A DNA stretch of 17,070 nucleotides from Cytophagia bacterium. Its GTDB lineage: Bacteria; Bacteroidota; Bacteroidia; UBA7662. Positions 7,784 to 15,434 of the stretch are shown one piece after another (position 1 is the first letter of the stretch; every line of letters starts with the position of its first letter). The position numbers and the translations under genes are program-made. The notes below the pieces were generated by a model that did not search any database, was not told where the DNA came from, and saw only the letters and a program-made list of their open reading frames with translations. Location: contig RFOZ01000027.1 in the NCBI GenBank assembly GCA_009926405.1, forward strand, positions 1 to 17,070, in the 5' to 3' direction.

Positions 7784-8711
7784 AGCAGGGCTCAAGCAAT
7801 CGGATGCAGGCAAACTCCTGCGGCTCTTCAGGCTTTTGAATTTGTTATGGAATACCGCCAATGGCTTGCGGGTGGATGATATTGCCCAGCTCCAAAATAT
7901 CAGTAAACGAACCGCCTACCGGGACTTGGATATTCTGGACCAAAGCGGGTTTGTCTTAATCCAGGACCAGCCGAGTGGGCGATTTCGATTGAGCCAGGCC
8001 CGGGAAAGTGGTCAATTGTTGGGCTTTGACCGGGCCGAAGCCGACCTTCTCCTGACGGCCATGGCTGGTACATCCCCCTCCCAAGCCCGCGAACGTTTGA
8101 TCACCAAATTGCGTTCCTTTTCAACCCTGCCAGAACTCGGGCAGGCGGCCTTAAAGCCGGCGAACAGCGAAACCCCTTACAACCTGTTGCACGAGGCCAT
8201 CCGTCGCAAACAATGTGTCGTACTTATGGCCTATCGCTCCGCCCATTCGCGCTCTGAACGCAATCGAAGCATTGAACCCTACGCCTTTAGCGAAGACTTA
8301 TCCTCGATCTGGGCCTACGAGCCTTCGGCTTCGTCCAACAAAACCTTCAAATTGGATCGTATCGGTCAGGTCCGCATCCTTCGCGAATCATGGAAGCATG
8401 AGCATCTCCATCAAAGCCCTGAGCGTGATCCTTTTGGCATGCCCTTGGGTCCGGAAGCTATTGAAATCAAACTCATCTTGGGCAACCTAAGCGCCCAATT
8501 GTTTCGAGAAGAATTTCCATCCCATGCCCACCATTTGCAGGAAGTACCTGTGCCCCCGAACGAAAGCCCTTCGTGGATTCTTCACCTCCAGGTGGGCTCC
8601 ATGCAGGGTATTGGTCGTTTTGTGTTAGGGCTTATCGACGATATCCAAATTTTATCCCCTGCTTCTTTTAAAAAATACCTACGCAATCAAATCGGCCAAA
8701 AACTTCGTTAA
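7770..8711 (+). CDS. WYL-domain transcriptional regulator (HTH + WYL + WCX)
   Basis: The open frame extends further upstream, but the upstream part lies entirely within the dioxygenase gene in another frame. I place the start at GTG 7770, giving 313 residues beginning MTNPKAGLKQ and a 14-base overlap. Residues about 15-75 form a DeoR/HTH_11-like winged helix (RLLNLLWNTANGLRVDDIAQ, then SKRTAYRDLDILDQSGF). Residues about 138-205 form a WYL domain (AIRRKQCVVLMAYRS, RSIEPYAFSEDLSSIWAYEP, KTFKLDRIGQVRIL), with WAY in place of the eponymous triad. The C-terminal IGRFVLGLIDDIQILSPASF (281-300) resembles a WCX domain. WYL domains sense ligands, often nucleic acids or nucleotides, and control repair, defence or metabolism. 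The tight linkage suggests it controls, or is expressed with, the dioxygenase. Confidence 0.88.
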   Translation: MTNPKAGLKQSDAGKLLRLFRLLNLLWNTANGLRVDDIAQLQNISKRTAYRDLDILDQSGFVLIQDQPSGRFRLSQARESGQLLGFDRAEADLLLTAMAGTSPSQARERLITKLRSFSTLPELGQAALKPANSETPYNLLHEAIRRKQCVVLMAYRSAHSRSERNRSIEPYAFSEDLSSIWAYEPSASSNKTFKLDRIGQVRILRESWKHEHLHQSPERDPFGMPLGPEAIEIKLILGNLSAQLFREEFPSHAHHLQEVPVPPNESPSWILHLQVGSMQGIGRFVLGLIDDIQILSPASFKKYLRNQIGQKLR

Positions 8712-8727
8712 ATAAATATCTTGCGTA

Positions 8728-8749
8728 CTTGGCTTTTTCAATTGCCAAG
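8728..8749. terminator. Weak inverted repeat between convergent genes, possible terminator
   Basis: CTTGGC and GCCAAG form a 6-base-pair stem around a 10-base loop, in the 40-base gap between the WYL regulator and the convergent RidA gene. Neither side has a proper T run (the + side has only CCTTTCTT), so function as a bidirectional terminator is uncertain. Confidence 0.3.
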
Positions 8750-8751
8750 AA

Positions 8752-9201
8752 CTACCTTTCTTCGAGATAGGCAACACATTTTAATTCCACTACAATTTCG
8801 GTAGGCAGAGCACCCACCTCCACGGTCGTTCGGCAAGGCTTGTTGGCCAGGGGACCCATGATCTCAGCGTAAAGACGGTTAAAGACGAGAAAATCCCTTT
8901 TCATGTCCGTCAAAAAAACCGTAACATCGACCAAATCCTCCAACCCTGCTCCGTGCTGAGCCAAAACGGAACGGACATTTTCAAAAACCTGGCGAACCTG
9001 TGCCTCCAGGTCAAAGGCCTTGTAGCGACCGCTGGCATCCAACTCCAGACCCGGTACATCCAAGGCAGCTGCTTCGGTGTCCGGCCTCCTTGGTCCAATA
9101 CCCGACAAATAGATCCAAGGCCCTATCCTCCTGGAATGGGGATACAATCCGACAGGACGCGGAGCCCCGCTGGTCGAAAACATGGTTGATTCTTGGGACA
9201 T
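8752..9201 (-). CDS. RidA/YjgF family protein, similar to 2-aminomuconate deaminase
   Basis: A 149-residue protein of the YjgF/YER057c/UK114 (RidA) family, which form trimers with active sites between subunits. The catalytic-type Arg124 (CRTTVEVGALP, 123-133) and the Glu139 of IVVELKCVAY (136-145) are retained, so imine or enamine hydrolysis is possible. The N-terminal pattern APRPVGLYPHSRR (13-25) with YLSGIGPRRPDT (31-42), and the extended segment after it, resemble the 2-aminomuconate deaminase branch (AmnD/NbaF) from memory more than the generic RidA housekeeping branch. That enzyme works late in tryptophan/2-aminobenzoate degradation. It is the last gene of the reductase-ferredoxin-RidA set, starting 4 bases after the ferredoxin stop. 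Family certain; the deaminase subgroup is inference. Confidence 0.9.
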   Translation of the reverse strand: MSQESTMFSTSGAPRPVGLYPHSRRIGPWIYLSGIGPRRPDTEAAALDVPGLELDASGRYKAFDLEAQVRQVFENVRSVLAQHGAGLEDLVDVTVFLTDMKRDFLVFNRLYAEIMGPLANKPCRTTVEVGALPTEIVVELKCVAYLEER

Positions 9202-9205
9202 TCTT

Positions 9206-9529
9206 TTAGGTTTTAGAGGGGTTCAAACGAATTGTGGCTTTTCCATCAGCCAACGATTCCAGGCGAATTTGGCAACCCAAGCGACTGCATGGAGAGAAAT
9301 CGGGCAGGGTATCCAGCATATCCAATTCAGCCTCGGTTGGATCGGAAACGGCGCCTTCCTCCCAGTCCACCCGGCATGTTGCGCAGAGAGCCATCCCCCC
9401 GCAAACAGCCTCGATGGGATAGCCTGCGCCCTTGAGCGCCTCCATCAACGACAAACCCATTCCGGTTGGAAATACCAAGTCCCGGGTCTTTCCCAAAACA
9501 TCGGTAACGGTTAGATGAACTTCTTGCAT
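9206..9529 (-). CDS. [2Fe-2S] ferredoxin (plant/adrenodoxin fold)
   Basis: A 107-residue small electron carrier. The cluster ligands are Cys43, Cys49, Cys52 (AVCGGMALCATCRV, a Cx5Cx2C pattern) and Cys86 (CSRLGCQI); Cys81 is an additional cysteine close to the last ligand. The spacing is that of the adrenodoxin/Isc-type ferredoxin group rather than the Cx4Cx2C of plant photosynthetic ferredoxins. No signal peptide, so it acts in the cytoplasm. It sits between the ferredoxin reductase gene (51 bases upstream) and the RidA gene (4 bases downstream), so it very likely receives electrons from the reductase and passes them to an oxygenase or similar partner encoded elsewhere. A role in iron-sulfur cluster assembly is a possible alternative, although no isc/suf genes are adjacent. 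Confidence 0.93.
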   Translation of the reverse strand: MQEVHLTVTDVLGKTRDLVFPTGMGLSLMEALKGAGYPIEAVCGGMALCATCRVDWEEGAVSDPTEAELDMLDTLPDFSPCSRLGCQIRLESLADGKATIRLNPSKT

Positions 9530-9580
9530 ACGAGCAATCTGTTTTGAATGATGCGGGATTCGATAACAATTTATTGAATC

Positions 9581-10591
9581 CTAGAGGCCCTTCACGCCCG
9601 TCACGGTCGTGTACTTAAACGAGGGTTTGGCCCCGCCATGGATGTACCGATAGGCACCGTGCGCCATGAGAGCAGCTTCGTGAAAGCCTGACAAAATCAA
9701 TTTGAGTTTACCGGGATACGTATTGATATCGCCAATCGCAAAAATTCCGGGGACGGAGGTCTGATAGGTTTCGGTACTGACCTCGATGGCCGAGGCATCC
9801 AAAGCAAGCCCCCAATCGGCAATAGGGCCCAATTGCGGTGTTAGGCCATAAAGAGGTATTAAATCATCCGCAACCAAGCTCAAGGTCTCTTGTCCCTGCG
9901 TTTGAACGAGCACGGCTTCCAACCAGCCCTCCCCGTTGGCTTGCAGAGAAAGGAGGGACGTCGAGGTCAACAAGCGCAAGCGGCCGCTATCTGCCAATGC
10001 CTGAACCCGTGCCGCGGATTCAGGCGCCCCCCGAAAGGCGCTGCTTCGATGAACCAAGGTCAATTCCTCGGCGACATCCACCAATTGAAGGGTCCAATCC
10101 AGGGCCGAATCGCCCCCGCCTGCCAAAACAACTTTGCGACCGCGAAAAGCCTGCGGATCCCGAATCATATAGGTCACACCGCGACCCTCCAGAGCCTCCA
10201 AACCTACTAAATCCGGTTTGCGTGGCTCAAAACACCCCAAACCACCCGCTATAACGACGGCCCCTGCCAAAACCTGGTCTCCGTTCTCGCTGGACACCAG
10301 CCAACGACCGCCTTCCACGGCCTCCAACCCTCTTACTTTCTGGCCCAAGCCAAAACTGGGTTGAAAAGGCGCAATTTGTTCCATGAGACGGTCCACCAAA
10401 TCCCCGGCCAAGATGCTCGGATAGCCGGGAATATCGTAGATGGGCTTACGGGGGTAAATTTCAGCTAATTGACCCCCAACAACCGGCAAAGTATCCATCA
10501 CGTGCGCTTTGAGGCGCAACAACCCAAGCTCAAAAACAGCAAAAAGGCCCACCGGACCTGCACCTACGATACAAACATCGGTTTCGATCAT
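9581..10591 (-). CDS. Thioredoxin-reductase-like ferredoxin-NADP+ reductase
   Basis: A 336-residue FAD and NAD(P)H enzyme that moves electrons between NADPH and ferredoxin. I start it at ATG 10591 (MIETDVCIVGAGPVG). An in-frame extension to 10702 adds 37 residues before the FAD Rossmann motif and lacks family resemblance. FAD motif GAGPVG is at 10-15, QLAEIYPRKPIYDIPGYP at 41-58, NAD(P) motif GGGDSALDW at 158-166, and the closing GIFAIGDINTYPGKLKLIL at 282-300 followed by SGFHEAALMAHGAYRYI. No CxxC redox pair is present, which excludes thioredoxin reductase and fits the YumC-type class. In the NADP-phosphate region it reads HRSSAFRG (181-188), where many relatives have HRRDxFR. It is the first gene of the operon with ferredoxin and RidA. 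Confidence 0.9.
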   Translation of the reverse strand: MIETDVCIVGAGPVGLFAVFELGLLRLKAHVMDTLPVVGGQLAEIYPRKPIYDIPGYPSILAGDLVDRLMEQIAPFQPSFGLGQKVRGLEAVEGGRWLVSSENGDQVLAGAVVIAGGLGCFEPRKPDLVGLEALEGRGVTYMIRDPQAFRGRKVVLAGGGDSALDWTLQLVDVAEELTLVHRSSAFRGAPESAARVQALADSGRLRLLTSTSLLSLQANGEGWLEAVLVQTQGQETLSLVADDLIPLYGLTPQLGPIADWGLALDASAIEVSTETYQTSVPGIFAIGDINTYPGKLKLILSGFHEAALMAHGAYRYIHGGAKPSFKYTTVTGVKGL

Positions 10592-10764
10592 GCCTGCAAA
10601 GAAACAAGCAGACCCCCTCCCATGGGCCTTGGGAGGCATTTTCCAAAATAATGGACAAGAATAAACAGGGGGTGTGCATAAAGGAGTCCAATTCAACGGC
10701 ACAAAGAATTACTTAAACCTTAATTTGGTATGAAGTTTTTGTTAAACCCTTTAAACCACAACCT
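10592..10764. promoter_or_regulatory. Divergent intergenic region between the ferredoxin reductase and SusC genes
   Basis: 173 bases that should hold promoters for both flanking operons. On the SusC side, TTAATTTG at 10720-10727 is one base off the TAnnTTTG element, and three TTAAACC heptamers occur at 10713-10719, 10742-10748 and 10751-10757. On the reductase side, an inverted repeat at 10616-10636 would form a hairpin in the leader. No convincing -33/-7 pair was found on either strand. Confidence 0.4.
10616..10636 (-). repeat. Inverted repeat in the leader of the ferredoxin reductase operon
   Basis: CCTCCCA (10616-10622) and TGGGAGG (10630-10636) pair perfectly over 7 bases around a 7-base loop. 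The repeat starts about 25 bases before the reductase start codon on the minus strand. It could be an operator or an mRNA hairpin; the minus-strand sense also carries a GGGAGGGGG purine run just after the stem. Confidence 0.4.
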
Positions 10765-13700
10765 ATGAAGTTAACCCAAACCATGCTTCATGCCTTTTGT
10801 ATGGTGGTTCTAATGGCCTTAACCAGCCATGCCCAGAACACCACCGTCAGCGGCAAAGTCCTTTCGGCCAAGGACCGAACACCCCTGCCCGGGGTTGCCA
10901 TCCTGGAAAAAGGCACATCCAACGGCACGATTACCAATGCCAACGGTATTTTCAGTTTTCGCCCCTCCCGGAGCGGAGCCACCCTGCGCTTGACGTACCT
11001 GGGGATGAAACCCACCGAGGTCACAGCCCAAGGCGGTGTTATGGAAATCCTTATGGAAGGAGATGCAACCCAATTAGGCGAGGTCGTTATCTCGGCTTTG
11101 GGTATTGATCGCGAAAAACGTTCCATTGGTTACTCTGTCGAAAGAGTCAGCGGCAGCGACCTCAAAGAATCGGGTGAAACCAACCTGATTTCGGCAATGT
11201 CCGCCAAAGCGGCCGGTGTTCAGGTAACCCAATCCAGCGGTGCGGCCGGTGCAGCGTCCTACATCAAAATCCGTGGGAACGCCTCCTTCACGGCGAACGA
11301 CAACCAGCCGCTGTTTGTGGTTGACGGGGTGCCTATCGACAACTCGCAGCTTAATACCGAGGATCTTCGGGGCGGTGTATCCCTTTCCAACAGGGCCATC
11401 GACATTAACCCCAACGATATTGCCGACATCTCCATTCTCAAGGGTGGTGCGGCCGCCGCGTTGTACGGTACCCGTGGTGCCAACGGCGTGGTCTTGATCA
11501 CCACCAAAAAGGGAAGCTTCAATCAACCCCTAAAGGTTGAGTTTAATTCCTCCATGGAAATGACCAATGTTAATAAATTACCGGAACTACAAACCACCTA
11601 CGCTCAGGGGATTGGAACCGCTTATCGTTCCATTGCGAACGGCAATTCGACGCCGCTATCATGGGGTCCTCGCATCGCTGACTTGGGTTTTGATGCCGCT
11701 GGCAAAATCACCTCGGTCGATAGCCTGATGGTCGGTGGTTCCAAAGGAACGGTTCCGTCGTTTAATAACACCGAAAGTTTCTTCCAAACCGGATTTCGTT
11801 TTAACAACAATCTGGCTATTTCGGGTGGTAACGAAAAGAACACCTATTACCTATCCATTGGCAACCTCCTTGACAACGGTATCATTCCTTTGAATACCTT
11901 CTCGAGAACCTCGGTCAAAGCCAGTGGATCAGCTCGTGTTAGCAACCGACTCAAACTTAGCAGCTCTATAACTTTCACCAATTCCCGTGGTCAACGGATG
12001 CAACAGGGTAGCAATACTTCCGGTTTGATGCTGGGTCTTTTGCGTACTTCCCCCAGCTTCGATAACGGGAATGGCGATGTCAGCGACCCTGCGGATCCCA
12101 AGAGCTACTTGATGCCCGATGGCACCCAGCGTCGTTACCACACCACCTACGACAATCCGTACTGGACCATCAACCGCAACCCCTTCAACGACAACGTCAA
12201 CCGCTCGCAAGGCTACGTGCAGGCCGATTACCAGGTAGCCGATTGGCTGAATGTGATGTATCGTTTTGGTATGGACAATTATTCCGACCGTCGTACCCAG
12301 GTTTTTGCAAAGCAATCCCGCAATGCAGTGAACGGACGCATTATCGAAGATGTCTACAACTGGACCGAATACAATTCCGACCTTATTGCCACCGCCAAAA
12401 AAGACTTTGGCAAACTTTCAACCTCCCTTCTGGCCGGTTGGAACGTCAACCAACGCAATTTGGATAATGTTTATGTTCAAGGGGATGGCTTTGCCTTGGA
12501 AGGCTTCAATAACATGTCCAATGCAGGCACGGTCATTTCAACCCAAGGCCTTAACCGTCGTCGCTTGGCAGGCGTTTACTCCGAACTAACCCTTGGCTAC
12601 GATGACCAGTATTACCTGACAGCCACGGCCCGTGGTGACCAGGCCTCAACCTTCGGGGATGTCAGCAAGGTTATTTTTTATCCCTCTGTTTCGGGTAGCT
12701 GGGTCTTTACCCAAACCCTTGGTTTGAATAACAATATGTTATCCTCTGGTAAAGTACGGGCCTCCTGGGCCAAGGTGGGTCTTGAGCCGGCTTTTGGCTC
12801 CAACCGCACCTATTATGAGCGCGCAGGGTCTTTCTCCGGTTGGATTGACGGAATTCAGTTCCCCTTCGGTACCACCACCGGGTTTAGTTTGTCCAATGTT
12901 TTGGGCAATCCTGCCCTGCGTCCTGAATTCACCACCACGACCGAATTTGGTCTTGACCTGGGCCTCTTCAAAAACAAACTCAACCTGGAATTCACCTATT
13001 ACAACCAGCAGTCTCAGGATTTGATTGTCGCAGTACCCATCGCCGGTTCGACCGGTTTCACCAATTCCTACCAGAATGTTGGTCAAATGGAGAACAAGGG
13101 TATCGAGCTCAATGCCCGTTACAACCTCATCAACACCAACGATTTGAGCTGGAATATCGGGATGGTCTTTACAAGGAACCGTAACAAAGTCATTGAACTC
13201 GCCGAAGGGGTGGATGTCATTGACCTGCCTTGGGGCTTCTTTGGAGCGAACCAGCGTCTAGTCAAAGGCGAAGCCTACGGAACCCTCTACGGTGATGATT
13301 GGGAAAGAGATGCCAACGGAAACGCCCTGGTGGATGCCGATGGATACCCCATTTATTCCGCCACCGAAGTGGTGGTAGGCAACCCCAACCCCGACTGGTT
13401 AATGGGTATCAACTCGGACCTTCGTTGGAAAAACTGGACCTTTGATATGTTATGGGATATCCGCCAAGGCGGTGATATCTGGAATGGCACACGGGGCGCC
13501 TTGTACTATTTTGGCACGCACGCGGATGTCGGTGGGGATCGCAATGCAACCTTTGTTTGGGAGGATGTCAAGCAAGGTAACAGCGGTGTCTATGCCCCCG
13601 GTACAACCATCAACGGTGTGGATGTTTCCGGTCAGGCCAATACAACCGCCATCCCTGCGAATCACCTTTCGTATGCCAGCGGACCGCTATCCGGCTTCAC

Positions 13701-13974
13701 CGGCGCATCAAGTCCTTTCATTGAAGACGGCTCCTGGGTGCGTTTACGTCAATTGTCTGCCAATTACAGCCTGCCATCCAGTGTTTACAGCAAATTCAGC
13801 AGCCTCAAAGGCTTGACCCTGGGTATTACCGGCCGTAACCTCCTCCTGTTCACCAACTACAAAGGCGTTGACCCCGAAACCAATTTGTCAGGCTCGACCA
13901 ACAGCCAGGGTGCAGACTACTTCAACATGCCCAATACGCGCGGTGTTATTTTCTCCCTCAAAGCCAATTTCTAA
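10765..13974 (+). CDS. SusC/RagA family TonB-linked outer membrane protein
   Basis: A 1069-residue outer-membrane transporter, normal length for SusC. A signal peptide covers about 1-23 (cleavage near SHA-Q). An N-terminal carboxypeptidase-regulatory-like domain (about 26-98, VSGKVLSAKDRTPLPGVAI) is followed by the junction GEVVISALGIDREKRSIGYS (105-124) and the plug domain, with the SusC signatures IKIRGNAS (167-174), LFVVDGVPIDNS (183-194), and ISILKGGAAAALYGTRGANG (222-241) then VVLITTKKG. The rest is a 22-strand beta-barrel ending in the aromatic terminus SLKANF. With SusD it forms a lidded, TonB-driven importer for glycans, peptides or other oligomers. The SusD gene follows after 11 bases. 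No sugar hydrolase, peptidase or sigma/anti-sigma regulator is adjacent, so the substrate cannot be guessed. Confidence 0.95.
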   Translation: MKLTQTMLHAFCMVVLMALTSHAQNTTVSGKVLSAKDRTPLPGVAILEKGTSNGTITNANGIFSFRPSRSGATLRLTYLGMKPTEVTAQGGVMEILMEGDATQLGEVVISALGIDREKRSIGYSVERVSGSDLKESGETNLISAMSAKAAGVQVTQSSGAAGAASYIKIRGNASFTANDNQPLFVVDGVPIDNSQLNTEDLRGGVSLSNRAIDINPNDIADISILKGGAAAALYGTRGANGVVLITTKKGSFNQPLKVEFNSSMEMTNVNKLPELQTTYAQGIGTAYRSIANGNSTPLSWGPRIADLGFDAAGKITSVDSLMVGGSKGTVPSFNNTESFFQTGFRFNNNLAISGGNEKNTYYLSIGNLLDNGIIPLNTFSRTSVKASGSARVSNRLKLSSSITFTNSRGQRMQQGSNTSGLMLGLLRTSPSFDNGNGDVSDPADPKSYLMPDGTQRRYHTTYDNPYWTINRNPFNDNVNRSQGYVQADYQVADWLNVMYRFGMDNYSDRRTQVFAKQSRNAVNGRIIEDVYNWTEYNSDLIATAKKDFGKLSTSLLAGWNVNQRNLDNVYVQGDGFALEGFNNMSNAGTVISTQGLNRRRLAGVYSELTLGYDDQYYLTATARGDQASTFGDVSKVIFYPSVSGSWVFTQTLGLNNNMLSSGKVRASWAKVGLEPAFGSNRTYYERAGSFSGWIDGIQFPFGTTTGFSLSNVLGNPALRPEFTTTTEFGLDLGLFKNKLNLEFTYYNQQSQDLIVAVPIAGSTGFTNSYQNVGQMENKGIELNARYNLINTNDLSWNIGMVFTRNRNKVIELAEGVDVIDLPWGFFGANQRLVKGEAYGTLYGDDWERDANGNALVDADGYPIYSATEVVVGNPNPDWLMGINSDLRWKNWTFDMLWDIRQGGDIWNGTRGALYYFGTHADVGGDRNATFVWEDVKQGNSGVYAPGTTINGVDVSGQANTTAIPANHLSYASGPLSGFTGASSPFIEDGSWVRLRQLSANYSLPSSVYSKFSSLKGLTLGITGRNLLLFTNYKGVDPETNLSGSTNSQGADYFNMPNTRGVIFSLKANF

Positions 13975-13985
13975 TCAACCTTGTT

Positions 13986-15314
13986 ATGAAAAGATTCTTA
14001 TTTATCGGAATGTGCATGGCGCTGCTGGGCAGTGCCTGTACCAAAGAATGGCTGCAGGATTATACCGCAGATCCGGCACGTCCTCTGCAGGTATCGGTCA
14101 AGGTCCTTTTGCCTTCGGCTCAGGTTTCGTATACCATGGCCCAGGGCGATGCCCTTCCCCGCCTTACCTCTATTTTCCTTCAACAAATGACCGGCGCTGA
14201 CCGTCAGTCTTTGGCTCATAATCGCTACGCCCAAATTGGGGAAGCGGATTTTGATGTCGTCTGGGCTGATAACGGCTACGCTGGCGGTATGAAGGATTTG
14301 CAGCTCATTATTGAAGCCACCGAAGGCACCTCTCCGCGCTATTGTGGAATTGCCCGAATCATGATGGCTCAGTATTTGGGTATGTTCACTGACATCTGGG
14401 GAGATATCCCTTACGGCAATGCCCTCAAAGGTGCGGATGATTACAATCCAACTTATGTTAGCCAACAACAGATCTACACAACGATTGAGGAGATGTTGAC
14501 CACCGCTATCACCGAATTGGGACAACCCGTTGGCGCTATAGCGCCAGGCAGTGAGGATCTGATTTACGGTGGTAACATTGCCAAGTGGACCAAGCTTGCC
14601 TGGTCTCTCAAGGCAAGGTATCTCAACCACCTTTCCAAGAAAGGCTCCTTGTACCGTCCGGCTGATATCTTGACGGCCGTCAGCAACGGAATGAGCAGTT
14701 CCGCTGACAATGCTAAGCTGACGTTTTTGGCTGCGCCCAACAACAACCCTTGGTATCAATTCAATACCCAGCGAGCAGGATATATTTTGCAATACGGCAC
14801 GATGTACGACCGTATGACCACCAAGAACGATCCCCGCATTCCGATTTTCCGTTCGGCAGACTCCACCGAGATGCCTTACCATGGAAGCGAGACGAGCCCC
14901 GTAAATTGGATGACCTACGCCGAACTCCTCTTTATCAAAGCCGAGGTTGAATCACGCCAAAATGCCGGAACGCTGGCCGCTACCCTGGATGCGGCTGTCG
15001 AGGCCCACATGGCCGAAGTAGGGGTTGCCTCGGCTGCCGCTGCCACCTATGTAGGGGCTTTACCAGCAAGCCCTGCGCTCAGCGATGTGATGTACGAAAA
15101 ACATCTGGCTCTGTTCTCGCATGTTGAGGCGTGGACCGATTGGCGTCGTACGGGTTTCCCCTCGCTTTCGGTTTATCCCGGTGCCCAGTTGCCCGAGATT
15201 CCCCGCCGTATGCCCTACCCCCAAGGAGAAAGGCTGTACAACGACAACTTCATCAACCTGGAAGGCAACAATGCCTTCCTGACCAGACACTGGTGGGATG
15301 ATCCTCAGGGTTGA
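13986..15314 (+). CDS. SusD/RagB family nutrient-binding outer membrane lipoprotein
   Basis: A 442-residue surface lipoprotein that acts as the lid and ligand-binding partner of SusC. The signal peptide ends at a lipobox-like LLGSAC, with Cys18 as the likely lipidated residue; Gly at -3 is not the commonest choice. The motif MFTDIWGDIPYGNALKG (133-149) is the hallmark of the SusD-like_2 subgroup. MTYAELLFIKAEVESR and the late EAWTDWRRTGFPSL are the usual C-terminal SusD blocks. It is somewhat shorter than the common 480-550 residues, as expected for this subgroup. The gene begins 11 bases after the SusC stop and ends 22 bases before a strong terminator, so the two genes form a complete two-gene transcript. 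Confidence 0.93.
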   Translation: MKRFLFIGMCMALLGSACTKEWLQDYTADPARPLQVSVKVLLPSAQVSYTMAQGDALPRLTSIFLQQMTGADRQSLAHNRYAQIGEADFDVVWADNGYAGGMKDLQLIIEATEGTSPRYCGIARIMMAQYLGMFTDIWGDIPYGNALKGADDYNPTYVSQQQIYTTIEEMLTTAITELGQPVGAIAPGSEDLIYGGNIAKWTKLAWSLKARYLNHLSKKGSLYRPADILTAVSNGMSSSADNAKLTFLAAPNNNPWYQFNTQRAGYILQYGTMYDRMTTKNDPRIPIFRSADSTEMPYHGSETSPVNWMTYAELLFIKAEVESRQNAGTLAATLDAAVEAHMAEVGVASAAAATYVGALPASPALSDVMYEKHLALFSHVEAWTDWRRTGFPSLSVYPGAQLPEIPRRMPYPQGERLYNDNFINLEGNNAFLTRHWWDDPQG

Positions 15315-15336
15315 TTCAACACCAAAGTCTTACAAG

Positions 15337-15365
15337 AGCCGCCCTTTGTGGGCGGCTTTTTTTTT
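15337..15365 (+). terminator. Rho-independent terminator after the SusC-SusD pair
   Basis: AGCCGCCC (15337-15344) and GGGCGGCT (15350-15357) form an 8-base-pair GC-rich stem with a 5-base TTTGT loop, immediately followed by an uninterrupted T run to 15365. It lies 22 bases after the SusD stop and isolates this pair from the LemA operon. Confidence 0.93.
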
Positions 15366-15387
15366 GGCAAATCCGTAAATTGTTTTC

Positions 15388-15416
15388 TTGCTTGGCACGA
15401 TTTTTGATTACCTTAC
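15388..15416 (+). promoter_or_regulatory. Candidate promoter of the lemA operon
   Basis: TTG at 15388-15390 and TACCTTAC at 15409-15416 are separated by 18 bases, resembling the Bacteroidota -33 TTTG / -7 TAnnTTTG arrangement with two mismatches in the -7 box. It lies between the terminator and the lemA ATG, the place where a new promoter is needed. Confidence 0.35.
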
Positions 15417-15434
15417 TTCATAAAATTTATTGCA

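Noticed and set aside
10592..10702. N-terminal extension of the ferredoxin reductase by 37 residues
   Set aside because: The extension (PLNWTPLCTPPVY...) has no family similarity, and the FAD motif directly follows the ATG at 10591, as usual in this family.
13998..14882. A 294-codon open frame on the minus strand opposite SusD
   Set aside because: It lies wholly inside a clear SusD gene, has no recognisable motif, and is explained by codon bias of the real gene.
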